From: Dorea sp. CAG:317
GTDB lineage: Bacteria; Bacillota; Clostridia; Lachnospirales; Lachnospiraceae
Direction: 5' to 3'
Assembly (NCBI GenBank): GCA_000433535.1
Contig: FR892661.1
Location: forward strand, 1 to 62,313
DNA: 62,313 nt
Below are positions 1-8,609 of this stretch, piece by piece; within the stretch, counting starts at the first letter, position 1; each line of letters opens with the position of its first letter. A program made the position numbers and the translations under genes. A model generated the notes under the pieces. It did not search any database, was not told the origin of the DNA, and saw nothing but the letters and a program-made list of their open reading frames with translations.

Positions 1-158
1 GCTGTCCCTCACGAGTCAGCTTAAACATAATAGCATTCTTTGCTATATTTTGTCAAGAACTTTTTTCATATTTTTTAAATAAATTTTACTTTAGCTTTCT
101 AAGCACTATATATTGATGTAAAATCATTTAAAACATACAATTCTATGTTCAAGACAAA

Positions 159-247
159 CGGAGAAAGAGGGATTTGAACCCTCGCGCCGCTATTAACGAC
201 CTACTCCCTTTCCAGGGGAGCCCCTTCAGCCTCTTGGGTATTTCTCC
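159..247 (-). tRNA. tRNA-Ser (anticodon GGA)
   Basis: Read on the minus strand this folds as a long-variable-arm tRNA. The acceptor GGAGAAA pairs with TTTCTCC, the anticodon loop is CTGGAAA (anticodon GGA), and the T-loop region is GGGTTCAAATCCC. The G at 159 is the discriminator base and CCA is not encoded. It decodes UCC/UCU serine codons. A consensus promoter lies directly upstream. Confidence 0.95.
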
Positions 248-266
248 AAACGTAAGCACGAGTGAT

Positions 267-296
267 ATTATAGTATTTAATGTAGTATTCTGTCAA
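267..296 (-). promoter_or_regulatory. Promoter of tRNA-Ser(GGA)
   Basis: On the minus strand TTGACA (291-296) is followed by an 18-bp spacer and TATAAT (267-272), about 20 bases before the tRNA 5' end. It is a near-perfect vegetative sigma-A type promoter. Confidence 0.8.
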
Positions 297-365
297 GGGG
301 TTTTTTTCAGTAATTTATTAATTTATCAATTCGCTATAATTTCTCCAATTTTACAGGATAAACAA

Positions 366-400
366 ACAAAAAAAACGGAGCGTATATCCTACGCCCCGCC
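366..400 (-). terminator. Intrinsic terminator of the zinc-ribbon gene
   Basis: On the minus strand a GC-rich hairpin (GGGGCGTA / TACGCTCC) is followed by an eight-T run. It lies about 45 bases after the stop of the zinc-ribbon membrane gene. Confidence 0.75.
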
Positions 401-442
401 AAAAACTATTTTTATCTTTCTTTTTCTTTCAGTATCCGAACC

Positions 443-1558
443 TTAATACAGATCGTAGCACTGCAGGCTCATGCAGCTTACCTTCTGAGTTTCTGCATCT
501 AATTCAATTCTACAGTTTTTAAAATAATCATCATCTGCATACCATGTATAAGAATGAAGGGTATCGCCCTCATATACATCCGAAGCCTCTCCATATGCGG
601 CAAGCACTTCGTCTTTTGCAGAACCAATCTGTACATTTCCCGGGAAGATCACTGATAAATTACCGTCTTCTACATCGTATTCATCAATATAGATTCCGCC
701 AACTTTACAATCTACAATCTTCAATGCAGCATCTGTTTCATTTATCATGTCAAACATAATGGAATGTCCATACTGGTCATTGAAAAATGCGAGTTCATAT
801 TCGTCTGGATTTACCATGTACTCTGCGGATTTATCACCAGTATCTAACTGAAAACCAATTGCTTCCAGATCTTTCATCTCACACGGAAGTGTGATGACTT
901 TATCATTGATCTGAACCGTATATGTATTCCACGCTGCTCCAAGCTCACCACTTGGTACTGCTTTCGACGCCTCTTCTTTTGCTTCATCTGCATCATCAGG
1001 TTCTTCTATATCTTCTACAATCGCCGGAATATCATCTACAATATCGCTGGTCGCATCTCCTGCGAACACATACAAAGCAAGATAGATAATAGATATGATC
1101 AATCCACCTACAGCTCCGATAATCGTAAATAATTTCGCCTTTTTAGCCGCTTCTTTTGCTCCTGCATAATCTCCTATTTTCTGAAGGGAATTAATCTTAG
1201 CCGCATATACAATTCCGACAATTCCCAATGGCAGACAGCAAAGAAGTGTACATAAAATAGAAAAAATCATATATGGGGTTCCGCTGATCGGTTTCTCACC
1301 CGGCATATTTCCATTGTTATACCCTGGATTATACCCCTGATTGTATCCTTGATTGTATCCTTGATTGTATCCCTGATTATAGTTCTGCCCGTTATTAGGC
1401 TGTTGCCCATTACTGTACTGATAATTGTATGAATTATTTTCAGCCTCCGGCTGGTTTGATGCGCTATTCTCCTGCGCTGCATTTTCTACAGGTGTTCCAC
1501 ATGTCGGGCATACTTTTGCTCCCTCCGGAATATCTCCTCTACAAAACTTACACTGCAT
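443..1558 (-). CDS. Zinc-ribbon, CD225/dispanin-type membrane protein
   Basis: The N-terminus is a zinc ribbon with two CxxC pairs (C3/C6, C17/C20). A Q/N/Y-rich linker with tandem GYNQ repeats (about 60-80) follows. Next comes a two-helix segment of CD225/dispanin type (about 97-119 and 144-166) with a CC pair in the first helix, then an acidic linker and a C-terminal soluble domain of about 170 residues that I do not recognise. That last domain is probably extracytoplasmic. The ATG at 1558 is preferred because AGGAGG sits 7 bases before it, whereas the ATG at 1564 is too close. The domain calls are family recognition. The function is unknown; a membrane sensing or envelope role is only an inference. 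Confidence 0.8.
   Translation of the reverse strand: MQCKFCRGDIPEGAKVCPTCGTPVENAAQENSASNQPEAENNSYNYQYSNGQQPNNGQNYNQGYNQGYNQGYNQGYNPGYNNGNMPGEKPISGTPYMIFSILCTLLCCLPLGIVGIVYAAKINSLQKIGDYAGAKEAAKKAKLFTIIGAVGGLIISIIYLALYVFAGDATSDIVDDIPAIVEDIEEPDDADEAKEEASKAVPSGELGAAWNTYTVQINDKVITLPCEMKDLEAIGFQLDTGDKSAEYMVNPDEYELAFFNDQYGHSIMFDMINETDAALKIVDCKVGGIYIDEYDVEDGNLSVIFPGNVQIGSAKDEVLAAYGEASDVYEGDTLHSYTWYADDDYFKNCRIELDAETQKVSCMSLQCYDLY
1320..1388 (-). repeat. 12-bp tandem repeat encoding GYNQ units
   Basis: About five copies of a 12-base unit (minus strand reads like GGATACAATCAA with variation) encode the GYNQ/GYNP linker of the zinc-ribbon protein. Nearly identical adjacent units at the DNA level suggest recent slippage, so the copy number is probably variable between strains. 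Confidence 0.75.
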
Positions 1559-1574
1559 ACTCATTCCTCCTTAC

Positions 1575-1991
1575 CTATACTTTCGTCGGTGCCAATAGCA
1601 CGAATGGATATGTATCTATGTTACGTACAATGCCGTATATTAATAAAATTGCAAGTACAACATAGGGGATCCACACCGGAATACGTCTGCTTATATTTTC
1701 CTCTCCTGTCAACATCCACTGCACCAGACAAGCAGCAATGTACAACCCAAGCCACGGAAGCAATATGATCAGCAGCGGATTATATCGAAACGCCTGATAT
1801 AACTGTCCGTGAAGTAACGAATAACATGCCCTTCCTGCTCCACAGCCGGGGCAATAATAACCGGTTACCTCTCTCACAAGGCAGATAAGCCAAACTTTTT
1901 CCTGTGGTTTATTATAATATAAATACACCATTCCGACAAGTAATATTGCAAAAATACTCAAGCCAATTATTATCCTGACAGATTTCTTCAT
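1575..1991 (-). CDS. DUF2752 membrane protein
   Basis: A protein of 138 residues with about three hydrophobic helices and the DUF2752 signature CPGCGAGRA followed by a leucine-rich helix. The biochemical role of the family is unknown. I chose the ATG at 1991 (MKKSVRII), which has AGGTG about 9 bases upstream; the longer reading from 2054 adds an unlikely charged leader. It is the first gene before the zinc-ribbon gene with only about 15 bases between them, so the two are probably co-transcribed. Confidence 0.75.
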   Translation of the reverse strand: MKKSVRIIIGLSIFAILLVGMVYLYYNKPQEKVWLICLVREVTGYYCPGCGAGRACYSLLHGQLYQAFRYNPLLIILLPWLGLYIAACLVQWMLTGEENISRRIPVWIPYVVLAILLIYGIVRNIDTYPFVLLAPTKV

Positions 1992-2063
1992 CGTTTTGCA
2001 CCTATACTTTCTTTCTAGTCTGAATTTATAGATTTCATTTTGAAATATGGTCAATTATAGCAG

Positions 2064-2095
2064 AAAAAAAGAGTTTTGCAAATGCAAAACTCTTT
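2064..2095 (-). terminator. Terminator after tRNA-Ser(UGA)
   Basis: A hairpin with arms AAAGAGTTTTGCA / TGCAAAACTCTTT is followed on the minus strand by a run of seven Ts, immediately after the tRNA 3' end. Confidence 0.85.
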
Positions 2096-2100
2096 CTGAG

Positions 2101-2186
2101 CGGAGAGGGTGGGATTCGAACCCACGCGCCCTCTCGGACAAACGGTTTTCAAGACCGCCTCGTTATGACCACTTCGATACCTCTCC
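2101..2186 (-). tRNA. tRNA-Ser (anticodon TGA)
   Basis: A minus-strand tRNA with a long variable arm. The acceptor GGAGAGG pairs with CCTCTCC, the anticodon loop CTTGAAA gives anticodon TGA, and the T arm is GTGGGTTCGAATCCCAC. The discriminator is G at 2101 and CCA is not encoded. It reads UCA/UCG serine codons. Confidence 0.95.
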
Positions 2187-2225
2187 ACATATTCAATTCC
2201 GTCATTTTTCCTGACGACAAGTTGT

Positions 2226-2254
2226 ATTTTATCATACAACATTTCACAAGTCAA
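2226..2254 (-). promoter_or_regulatory. Promoter of tRNA-Ser(UGA)
   Basis: On the minus strand TTGACT (2249-2254) is followed by a 17-bp spacer and TAAAAT (2226-2231), about 40 bases before the tRNA. Confidence 0.7.
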
Positions 2255-2262
2255 TAGATATT

Positions 2263-2994
2263 TTATTTTTTACTCAAAAATATTCTGGCTATGTCTAAAT
2301 CTTCCGGGGTCGTAATTTTGATATTTTCATAGGACCCCTCAAAGAGTTTCACAGGAAGATGCATCATCTGCTCGACAACCATTGCATCGTCAGTCACATG
2401 AACACATTCTTCTTCCATCAGTCTTGCATATGCTTCGAAAATCAGCGCTTTCTCAAAAACCTGTGGCGTCTGTACTGCCCATACATATTTCCGTTCCGGC
2501 GTCGTGACAGCAAACTGTTCCTCATCGATCAGTTTGATCGTATCTTTGCTGGGCACACCTGCCACACATGCTTTATACTTTCTCACAGTATCATAAGCAC
2601 GTTCCAGCATCTCTTCATCCACAAAAGGCCTTGCGCCATCGTGAATAAAGACGTATCCGTCTTGAATATTTTCGTAATATTTATCATATTCTCTTACTTT
2701 CAGCCCTTGCCACACAGAAGCATACCGCTCATGTCCGCCTTCAACGACCGTCTTCACTTTCGTAAAATGATATTTTCGGACAATTTCTTCCTGCACATAT
2801 TTTAACTGATCTTTTCCCACAACCAAAATAATATCATCAATAATTTCTGATTTCTGGAACACAGCTAATGTGTAATATATAATCGGTTTCCCTTGTAATT
2901 CAATATATTGCTTTTGCACAGAAGTGCCCATACGTTTTCCCTGTCCTGCTGACAAAACAATTGCCGTACAGTTCTTCTTTTCTTCCTTCTTCAT
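2263..2994 (-). CDS. ispD: 2-C-methyl-D-erythritol 4-phosphate cytidylyltransferase
   Basis: IspD transfers CMP from CTP to MEP, the third step of the MEP route to isoprenoid precursors. The nucleotide-binding motif VLSAGQGKRMG is at the N-terminus, the conserved IHDGARPF is in the middle, and TTPEDLDIA is near the C-terminus. The length of 243 residues is normal for the family. The ATG at 2994 is chosen over the GTG at 3009 because GGAGGAG lies 6 bases upstream of the ATG. It follows tsaD by about 20 bases and is probably the last gene of the tsa operon, reading toward tRNA-Ser. Confidence 0.93.
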   Translation of the reverse strand: MKKEEKKNCTAIVLSAGQGKRMGTSVQKQYIELQGKPIIYYTLAVFQKSEIIDDIILVVGKDQLKYVQEEIVRKYHFTKVKTVVEGGHERYASVWQGLKVREYDKYYENIQDGYVFIHDGARPFVDEEMLERAYDTVRKYKACVAGVPSKDTIKLIDEEQFAVTTPERKYVWAVQTPQVFEKALIFEAYARLMEEECVHVTDDAMVVEQMMHLPVKLFEGSYENIKITTPEDLDIARIFLSKK

Positions 2995-3015
2995 GACACT
3001 CCTCCTCACTCAATA

Positions 3016-4044
3016 TTATCGTTCTCCAAGTTTCAAATTCGGAACCGCATTCAAATCCCATCCATGTCTTGTTCCTTTTATATATTCATAGTAGGCAGCC
3101 ACACCGATCATCGCCGCATTATCTGTACAATAGATCGGCGATGGATAGTAAAATTTCACTCCCCGTTCTTCACATGCCTTGCTCATGGCAGCACGAAGCG
3201 CAGTATTAGATGCAACTCCTCCTGCTATCGCAAATTTATCCACCTGATATTCTTCCACTGCGTGCATGGCATTCGCCACAAGCACATCTGTAACCGCCTT
3301 CTGAAAAGAAGCTGCGATATCTGCCTGACTGTAAGCTTCTCCTTTCATCTGACATCCATTGATGTAATTAAGAACCGCTGATTTCACCCCACTGAAGCTA
3401 AAGTCATACGGGGCATCCTCAACCTTGGCTCTCGGAAATGCAATAGCCTCCGGGTCACCTTCTTTTGCCGCTTTGTCAATCTTAGGTCCGCCGGGATATC
3501 CAAGTCCGATAGCTCTCGCTACTTTGTCAAATGCTTCTCCTGCCGCATCGTCTCGCGTACGACCGATAATATCAAATTCACCATAATCTTTCACTCTTAC
3601 AAGGTGCGTATGTCCTCCGGAAACTACCAGAGAGAAAAACGGTGGTTCCAGATCTCTGTGTTCAATGAAATTTGCCGCAATATGCCCTTCTATATGATGA
3701 ACACCCACAAGTGGTTTGTCTGACGCATATGCAATCGCCTTTGCTGCCGCAACGCCGACAAGAAGTGCGCCCACAAGTCCCGGTCCGTATGTCACTCCGA
3801 CAGCCGTAATATCATCAAGAGTTACTCCCGCTTCATCAAGCGCAGCCTCCACTACCTGATTAATTTTCTCTATATGCTTTCTCGATGCAATTTCCGGTAC
3901 AACACCACCATACAATGTATGAAGGTCAATCTGAGAAGAAATAATATTAGACAGCACTTCCCGTCCATTTTTCACGACAGATGCCGCCGTCTCATCACAA
4001 GAGCTCTCGATTGCCAAGATCAAAACATCCTTTGCCTCACTCAT
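3016..4044 (-). CDS. tsaD: tRNA N6-threonylcarbamoyladenosine transferase TsaD
   Basis: TsaD (Kae1/YgjD family) transfers the threonylcarbamoyl group to A37 of ANN-decoding tRNAs. The N-terminal AIESSCDETA motif, the metal-binding HxxxH in HHIEGH (H117, H121), the VSGGHTHLV loop and the C-terminal YCTDNAAMIG segment are all present. The length of 342 residues is standard. TsaB and TsaE, its obligate partners, are encoded upstream in the same direction, so this region holds all of the bacterial t6A apparatus except TsaC. Older databases call the family O-sialoglycoprotein endopeptidase. Confidence 0.96.
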   Translation of the reverse strand: MSEAKDVLILAIESSCDETAASVVKNGREVLSNIISSQIDLHTLYGGVVPEIASRKHIEKINQVVEAALDEAGVTLDDITAVGVTYGPGLVGALLVGVAAAKAIAYASDKPLVGVHHIEGHIAANFIEHRDLEPPFFSLVVSGGHTHLVRVKDYGEFDIIGRTRDDAAGEAFDKVARAIGLGYPGGPKIDKAAKEGDPEAIAFPRAKVEDAPYDFSFSGVKSAVLNYINGCQMKGEAYSQADIAASFQKAVTDVLVANAMHAVEEYQVDKFAIAGGVASNTALRAAMSKACEERGVKFYYPSPIYCTDNAAMIGVAAYYEYIKGTRHGWDLNAVPNLKLGER

Positions 4045-4065
4045 ATCTATCCTTTGCCTTTCTAT

Positions 4066-4971
4066 TTACGAAAATACCAATTCCACCGAACGCCTGTCTT
4101 TTGCCGCAACAGCCGCCGGAAAGATTTCTCTTACATCATCCATATATTCTTCCGGTTTGGTAAGTGACGGACTATAATGCGTCAGCCACAATTCTCTTAC
4201 CTTTGCATCACGGGCAAGCTCTGCCGCTTCATAAAATGTCATATGCTTATACTCCCGTGCTTTTTTCTGTTTATCTTTTTCCCCGTACATTCCTTCACAG
4301 ATAAAAAGATCCGAACCCTCGGCGTTATTCTTGATGGAATCTGTCGGTCTTGTATCTGTACAGTACGTAATCTTCAGTCCTTTTCTTGCAGGTCCCAACA
4401 CCATATCCGGCGTCAGCACTCTGTCTTCATACTCCACCATCTCTCCTTTTTGCAGTATTCCCCAGTATTTCTGCGGAATCTCTGCTTCTTTCGCGCGTTC
4501 TACATCAAACTTTCCTGCCCGGTCAACTTCCATTGTATAACCATAACACAGAACATTGTGGTTGACGCGAAATGCCTTCAGTCGGTATCCGTTCATCTCG
4601 AAGGTCTCTTCCGGTTCGCGAATTTCAATGCATTTGATGGGAAACGGAAGCTCCGGCGCAATCACCCGCAGCGCATTCACTACACGTTCCAGCCCCTTCG
4701 GACCGATCAGCGTTAACGGCTCTGTCCGGTCTGCATTTCCCATAGTGAGAAGAAGCCCCGGCAGTCCGCTGATATGGTCTCCATGATAATGAGTAAAACA
4801 GATTACATCAATCGGTTTAAAGCTCCAGCCCTTTTCCTTGATTGCAATCTGTGTCCCTTCTCCACAGTCAATAAGCAGACTGCTCCCATTATATCTCACC
4901 ATCAACGATGTCAGCCACCGGTATGGCAGCGGCATCATTCCTCCTGTTCCCAACAAACATACATCTAACAT
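4066..4971 (-). CDS. rnz: Ribonuclease Z (tRNA 3' endonuclease)
   Basis: A metallo-beta-lactamase-fold nuclease that removes 3' trailers from tRNA precursors lacking an encoded CCA. The signature HYHGDH is at 61-66, further metal ligands are in YCTDTRPT and LTHYSP, and the length of 301 residues fits short-form RNase Z. None of the three tRNA genes in this window encodes CCA, which fits the need for the enzyme. AGAGGT lies 6-7 bases before the ATG. Confidence 0.92.
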   Translation of the reverse strand: MLDVCLLGTGGMMPLPYRWLTSLMVRYNGSSLLIDCGEGTQIAIKEKGWSFKPIDVICFTHYHGDHISGLPGLLLTMGNADRTEPLTLIGPKGLERVVNALRVIAPELPFPIKCIEIREPEETFEMNGYRLKAFRVNHNVLCYGYTMEVDRAGKFDVERAKEAEIPQKYWGILQKGEMVEYEDRVLTPDMVLGPARKGLKITYCTDTRPTDSIKNNAEGSDLFICEGMYGEKDKQKKAREYKHMTFYEAAELARDAKVRELWLTHYSPSLTKPEEYMDDVREIFPAAVAAKDRRSVELVFS

Positions 4972-5007
4972 ATTTTACCTCTTACTTCTATCTAAATCTT
5001 TTCGGCC

Positions 5008-5247
5008 CTACTCTGACCGCTCAATCGGAATCAAAAAGCCGTCCACCCATTCATCATAACAGGCTTCACACAGATCAAAGCGGTCCGTCTGTCCGTCTTT
5101 ATCGGAAAAGTACCCCCAGCGCTTCTCTACTTCCAGCACCTCTTCTTCAGGGACACCTTTTGTCACTGTGATTTCTTTTCCGCAGCGATTACAAATAATT
5201 TTGGTCGATTCTTTTGTTTCTCTTAATTCTGTATGATATTGGCGCAT
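5008..5247 (-). CDS. Small zinc-ribbon protein, function unknown
   Basis: A 79-residue acidic protein with two CxxC-type pairs (CNRCGK near the N-terminus and CEACYDEWV near the C-terminus), probably binding one zinc. The ATG at 5247 has AGGAGG 7 bases upstream, so the upstream in-frame start at 5277 is rejected. It lies between rimI and rnz in the same orientation, which suggests co-transcription with the tRNA and ribosome modification genes. I do not recognise a named family. Confidence 0.75.
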   Translation of the reverse strand: MRQYHTELRETKESTKIICNRCGKEITVTKGVPEEEVLEVEKRWGYFSDKDGQTDRFDLCEACYDEWVDGFLIPIERSE

Positions 5248-5355
5248 ACAATTCCTCCTGTAAAATGAAGTGTTCATTTCTTTTTTGTTACGCCTAAATT
5301 ATAACTGCCGGCAATCACTTTGCCCAGTGGGAACCACTGTCAGTTTTTCCAATTA

Positions 5356-5793
5356 TTATCTGATCTTGCAGCTCATAAGCACCGCATCCTCCACAGGAGC
5401 TGTGTAAAAGTTCTTCCGACACCCGTCTTCCCGGAAGCCAAGCTTCCTATAGCAGGCAAGCGCCGCTTCATTTCCTGCTCTGACATCTAACATCCATTTA
5501 TCAACGCCTTGTTCAAGACAGTTTTTCTTCAATTCCGAAAAAAGCAGTTTCGCAATTCCTTTGCGTCGCTCCTTGGGCGCTGTTGCGATTCGGATAATCT
5601 CTCCTTCATCCATCATACAGGAGAAAAACAGATATCCCAGAAGCTCGCCCTCTCGCCACGCTCCCAGATTCACATAATTCTTCTGTTCCAAGGTGCCTTC
5701 GATGCTTTTCAGGCTCCACGAGTCCGGAAAAGCTTCCCTTTCCAGCGCTTCCACCTCCTGCGCATCTTCTCTATTCAATATTCGGATGTCCAC
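5356..5793 (-). CDS. rimI: Ribosomal protein bS18 alanine N-acetyltransferase (RimI-type GNAT)
   Basis: A 145-residue GNAT protein that uses acetyl-CoA. The acetyl-CoA loop appears as RRKGIAKLL and the later motif as NEAALACYRKLGF, typical of RimI. Translation starts at GTG (5793), preceded by AAGGT; no ATG lies nearby. It overlaps the end of tsaB by 23 bases, the classic tsaB-rimI arrangement, so coupled translation is likely. The substrate assignment (S18 alpha-amine) is from family and neighbourhood. Confidence 0.88.
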   Translation of the reverse strand: MDIRILNREDAQEVEALEREAFPDSWSLKSIEGTLEQKNYVNLGAWREGELLGYLFFSCMMDEGEIIRIATAPKERRKGIAKLLFSELKKNCLEQGVDKWMLDVRAGNEAALACYRKLGFREDGCRKNFYTAPVEDAVLMSCKIR

Positions 5794-6523
5794 TTTTCTC
5801 TAACCTTTCTTTTCGCTCACGCTCAGCCTGAGATACTCTGAGATAATCCGGCTGATGTTCTGCAGCAGTCTCTACTCTTCCATCTGCATAATAGGTAAAG
5901 GCCAACGCCCCCACAGATGCAGCCCTCTGCCGATTCATATGTGCCGGTGCGAAAGAAACCGACAGATCTGCAAGCAGTTCTTCTGTGATTCGTTCTTTGA
6001 ATACCGGAACGCCGTCTCCAAGGAACGTAACTTTTTCTCCATAACCTCGAAGCTTTTCTGCCAGTTCTTCTATGCTGACCGCCATCTGATCTTCTACGAT
6101 CTGAAGCGCTCCATCTGTATCAAACCGATAGATTCCGGTATAGACTTGTCCTCTTCGCGCATCCATGAGCGGACATATAAGCCCTTCTATTCCATACAAA
6201 TTATAAGCCAGTCCCTCCAACGTCGGAATATGAATCAACGGTTTTTTCAGCGCCAACCCAAGCCCCTTCGCGGTTGCCGATCCGATTCTGAGTCCGGTAA
6301 ATGATCCCGGTCCTGCTGCCACCGCTATGGCATCCACTGTTTTCAGATCCACTTCTGTCATCTTCACCAACTCGTCCAGCATCGGCAAAAGTGTCTGTGA
6401 ATGTGTTTTCTTATAATTCATCGTGTACTCTCCGATGGTCTGAGCATCTGCCTTTCCATCCGCTCCTGCCACAATCGCCACGCTGGCTACAAGCCCGGAA
6501 CTGTCTAACGCTAATATTCGCAT
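5771..6523 (-). CDS. tsaB: tRNA threonylcarbamoyladenosine biosynthesis protein TsaB
   Basis: An ASKHA-fold partner of TsaD required for t6A transfer. The N-terminus MRILALDSSG, the AAGPGSFTGLRIG motif and the MDARRGQVY segment are diagnostic. The length is 250 residues. GGAGGA lies 9 bases before the ATG and the gene overlaps tsaE by 13 bases. With TsaD and TsaE it completes the transfer complex encoded in this operon. Confidence 0.94.
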   Translation of the reverse strand: MRILALDSSGLVASVAIVAGADGKADAQTIGEYTMNYKKTHSQTLLPMLDELVKMTEVDLKTVDAIAVAAGPGSFTGLRIGSATAKGLGLALKKPLIHIPTLEGLAYNLYGIEGLICPLMDARRGQVYTGIYRFDTDGALQIVEDQMAVSIEELAEKLRGYGEKVTFLGDGVPVFKERITEELLADLSVSFAPAHMNRQRAASVGALAFTYYADGRVETAAEHQPDYLRVSQAERERKERLEKSGHPNIE

Positions 6524-6936
6524 ACACTAATCCTCCGATAATCAAACCCTTTTTCCAGATCTTTTTCAATCTTAATCTCTGTATAATGCTCCGGAAGAAT
6601 ATCCTCGATCAGATTCGCCCATTCGATCAGGCTAACGCCTTCTCCGTAAATATAATCTTCGTAGCCAATCTCATCCATTTCTTCCACATCGCCAATGCGA
6701 TAAACATCAAAATGATAGAAGGGCAGACGCCCTTCCTCATAAATCTGCACAATCGTAAATGTGGGACTGTTTACAGGTTCGTCAATACCAAGTCCTGCCG
6801 CAAAGCCTTGCGTAAAAACAGTTTTTCCCACACCAAGATCACCTACCAGTGTATAGACTGCTCCCGGTTTTGCAGACTGTCCCATCTGAACACCAAGAGC
6901 ATATGTTTCTTTTTCCTGATTGGTCTCTATCACCAT
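6511..6936 (-). CDS. tsaE: tRNA threonylcarbamoyladenosine biosynthesis ATPase TsaE
   Basis: A small P-loop ATPase that acts with TsaB and TsaD. The Walker A motif GDLGVGKT is at 32-39 and the family motifs VNSPTFTI and FYHFDVYRI follow. The length of 141 residues is normal. AGAGGA precedes the ATG at 6936. It is the first clear tsa gene of the operon, 24 bases after the YcxB-like gene. Confidence 0.94.
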   Translation of the reverse strand: MVIETNQEKETYALGVQMGQSAKPGAVYTLVGDLGVGKTVFTQGFAAGLGIDEPVNSPTFTIVQIYEEGRLPFYHFDVYRIGDVEEMDEIGYEDYIYGEGVSLIEWANLIEDILPEHYTEIKIEKDLEKGFDYRRISVCEY

Positions 6937-6960
6937 AACAACATCCTCTTTCCACCAGAA

Positions 6961-7476
6961 TTATTGTTTCGCATCCAAACGTTTGATCCGCACTGCCGGA
7001 GCCGGCATATGTGCAGAGATCATATCAACAATCTGAGCATACTCCTCTTGAATCTGATCAATCGGCAGAATCACTGCCTGTTTCTTATCATCATACAACA
7101 GAAGCAGCCGTTTTCTTGATACCGCTTTTTTTAATGCAGACCAGTCAGCCTTCCCGCTGTCATCTTTTGTTACTGTCTCCACTCCATCTTCGGAGAAGAT
7201 ATATGTAACGAGCGCCTCTTTATTCTCCATGCGCTCCATCTGACGTTTTACCCGATTCTTGATCGTCTGTGGATAGATTACAAAAACTACAACAGCAAAT
7301 GCAAATGCACCCGCCATATACAAAAATTCTTTTCTGCTCGCAAACGCGATTCCTAATCCAATATTTAATATTCCGAGAATGATCGTGATCACTCCCACTG
7401 CGCTTGCATAAATATGATACAACATAAAGTCTATCATGGCTTCTGCGCCCACTCTTACTTGCACTTTAATAGGCAT
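6961..7476 (-). CDS. YcxB-like membrane protein
   Basis: 171 residues with two N-terminal transmembrane helices (roughly residues 27-47 and 53-72) followed by a cytoplasmic domain of mixed beta strands resembling the YcxB C-terminal domain, which has no known biochemical function. The ATG at 7476 follows GGAGGA by about 9 bases, so the longer ORF start at 7503 is not used. It directly precedes tsaE on the same strand. Confidence 0.65.
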   Translation of the reverse strand: MPIKVQVRVGAEAMIDFMLYHIYASAVGVITIILGILNIGLGIAFASRKEFLYMAGAFAFAVVVFVIYPQTIKNRVKRQMERMENKEALVTYIFSEDGVETVTKDDSGKADWSALKKAVSRKRLLLLYDDKKQAVILPIDQIQEEYAQIVDMISAHMPAPAVRIKRLDAKQ

Positions 7477-7559
7477 AATGTCTTCCTCCAACTTTGTTTT
7501 CATTTCATTTCTTTGCCTATTGTATCATATCTTTATTTTCTGCGCTACTTTTGATGGAT

Positions 7560-8189
7560 TTATTTATTCATTTTTAAGATTGGACTGATCTTTTTATAAA
7601 TCAAAAGCACGATCAGAGATACCACCACACCTTTCAAAAGGTTAAATGGAGCTACTGCAAACATAACGAATGTAAAGAGATCGTTGATCTGTCCATTTAC
7701 TTTTGTTCCCATTTCCACCAGACCTTCTATCGGCATACTAAATGCCTTCGCATAAGCCGGAAGTAAAACATACGCATTCAGAAAACAGCCGACAACTGTC
7801 ATAACAATTGTTCCCATTGCCATTCCTAAAACTGCTCCGCCGCGGGAATGTTTTCTCTTATAGATAAAGCCCGCCGGAAGAACGAACGCGCATCCGATCA
7901 GCAAATTTGCGATTTCACCAACGCCTGCAGTAATCGTCCCGTTAATTGCAAGATTCAGAAGAATCTTCACGAGCTCAATTGCCGCTCCTGCCATCGGCCC
8001 CATTGCAAAACAGCCAACCAACACCGGGACCTCACTGAAATCAATCTCGTAAAAAGCCGGTGCAAACGGAAGCGGCACTTCAAACAGCATCAACACTACT
8101 GCGATTGCAGACAACATTCCGATCTGCGCCATGCTTCTTACTTTACTTTTCTGGGCTGCGTTCACTTTGCTCATTGTTTTTGTTTCCAT
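7560..8189 (-). CDS. ribU: Riboflavin ECF transporter S component RibU
   Basis: A 209-residue polytopic membrane protein with about six helices. The segment PFAPAFYEIDFSEVPVL matches the RibU flavin-binding loop and family signature. RibU binds riboflavin and works with the shared EcfA/A'/T energising module, which is not in this window. An FMN riboswitch with a terminator lies immediately upstream, which independently supports the substrate. AAGGAGAG precedes the ATG. Confidence 0.94.
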   Translation of the reverse strand: METKTMSKVNAAQKSKVRSMAQIGMLSAIAVVLMLFEVPLPFAPAFYEIDFSEVPVLVGCFAMGPMAGAAIELVKILLNLAINGTITAGVGEIANLLIGCAFVLPAGFIYKRKHSRGGAVLGMAMGTIVMTVVGCFLNAYVLLPAYAKAFSMPIEGLVEMGTKVNGQINDLFTFVMFAVAPFNLLKGVVVSLIVLLIYKKISPILKMNK

Positions 8190-8304
8190 TTTTCTTTCTC
8201 TCCTTTTGTGTTCACATTATTGTCAAAGAAAGAAAATTCTTCTTATACGATTTTAGTATGCTTTCCGTGGATTATTGTGGTATAGGAACAACATTTCTTG
8301 TATC

Positions 8305-8334
8305 ACAAAAACCCCGACACATAAAGCATCGGGG
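8305..8334 (-). terminator. Riboswitch-controlled terminator before ribU
   Basis: On the minus strand CCCCGATGC and GTGTCGGGG form a stem followed by a five-T run. It lies between the FMN aptamer and ribU, the expression platform position, so FMN binding should favour termination. Confidence 0.88.
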
Positions 8335-8368
8335 TCCTTTTAGACATCATAATAAACATCGCATGATT

Positions 8369-8493
8369 CTTCTCTCATCCAGACTGTACTGTCGGTACCG
8401 GAATCACACCGGTTCAGCCGCCATGAGAATGTACTCTCCTGACGGGTCGCGGACTTTACCGCCGGTTGGGAATTACACCCTACCCCGAAGAAT
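8369..8493 (-). ncRNA. FMN riboswitch (RFN element) of ribU
   Basis: The minus strand carries the conserved RFN blocks in order: TTCGGGGTAGGGTG, AATTCCCAACCGGCGG, the CCGCGAC block, GTCAGGAGAG, the GAACCGGTGTGATTCCGGT stem and GACAGTACAGTCTGGATG. The ends of the element can close as P1. Together with the downstream terminator it should repress ribU when FMN is abundant. Confidence 0.96.
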
Positions 8494-8513
8494 TTTCTTA
8501 ATTTACGTTACTT

Positions 8514-8542
8514 ATTATAGAACTTCACTTCTGATTATTCAA
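8514..8542 (-). promoter_or_regulatory. Promoter of the ribU riboswitch transcript
   Basis: On the minus strand TTGAAT (8537-8542), a 17-bp spacer and TATAAT (8514-8519) lie about 20 bases before the aptamer. The rest of the 420-base gap between ribU and the DUF362 gene holds only the aptamer and terminator. Confidence 0.75.
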
Positions 8543-8609
8543 GCCCTTTACAACAAAATATTATTATTTTACTGTAAGACTTTTTCTCTAAGAGTCATTC
8601 CATCTTTCA

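Noticed and set aside
1..158. Left end of the window as part of a gene or RNA
   Set aside because: It is A/T rich with no ORF, no tRNA fold and no clear signal that I can support.
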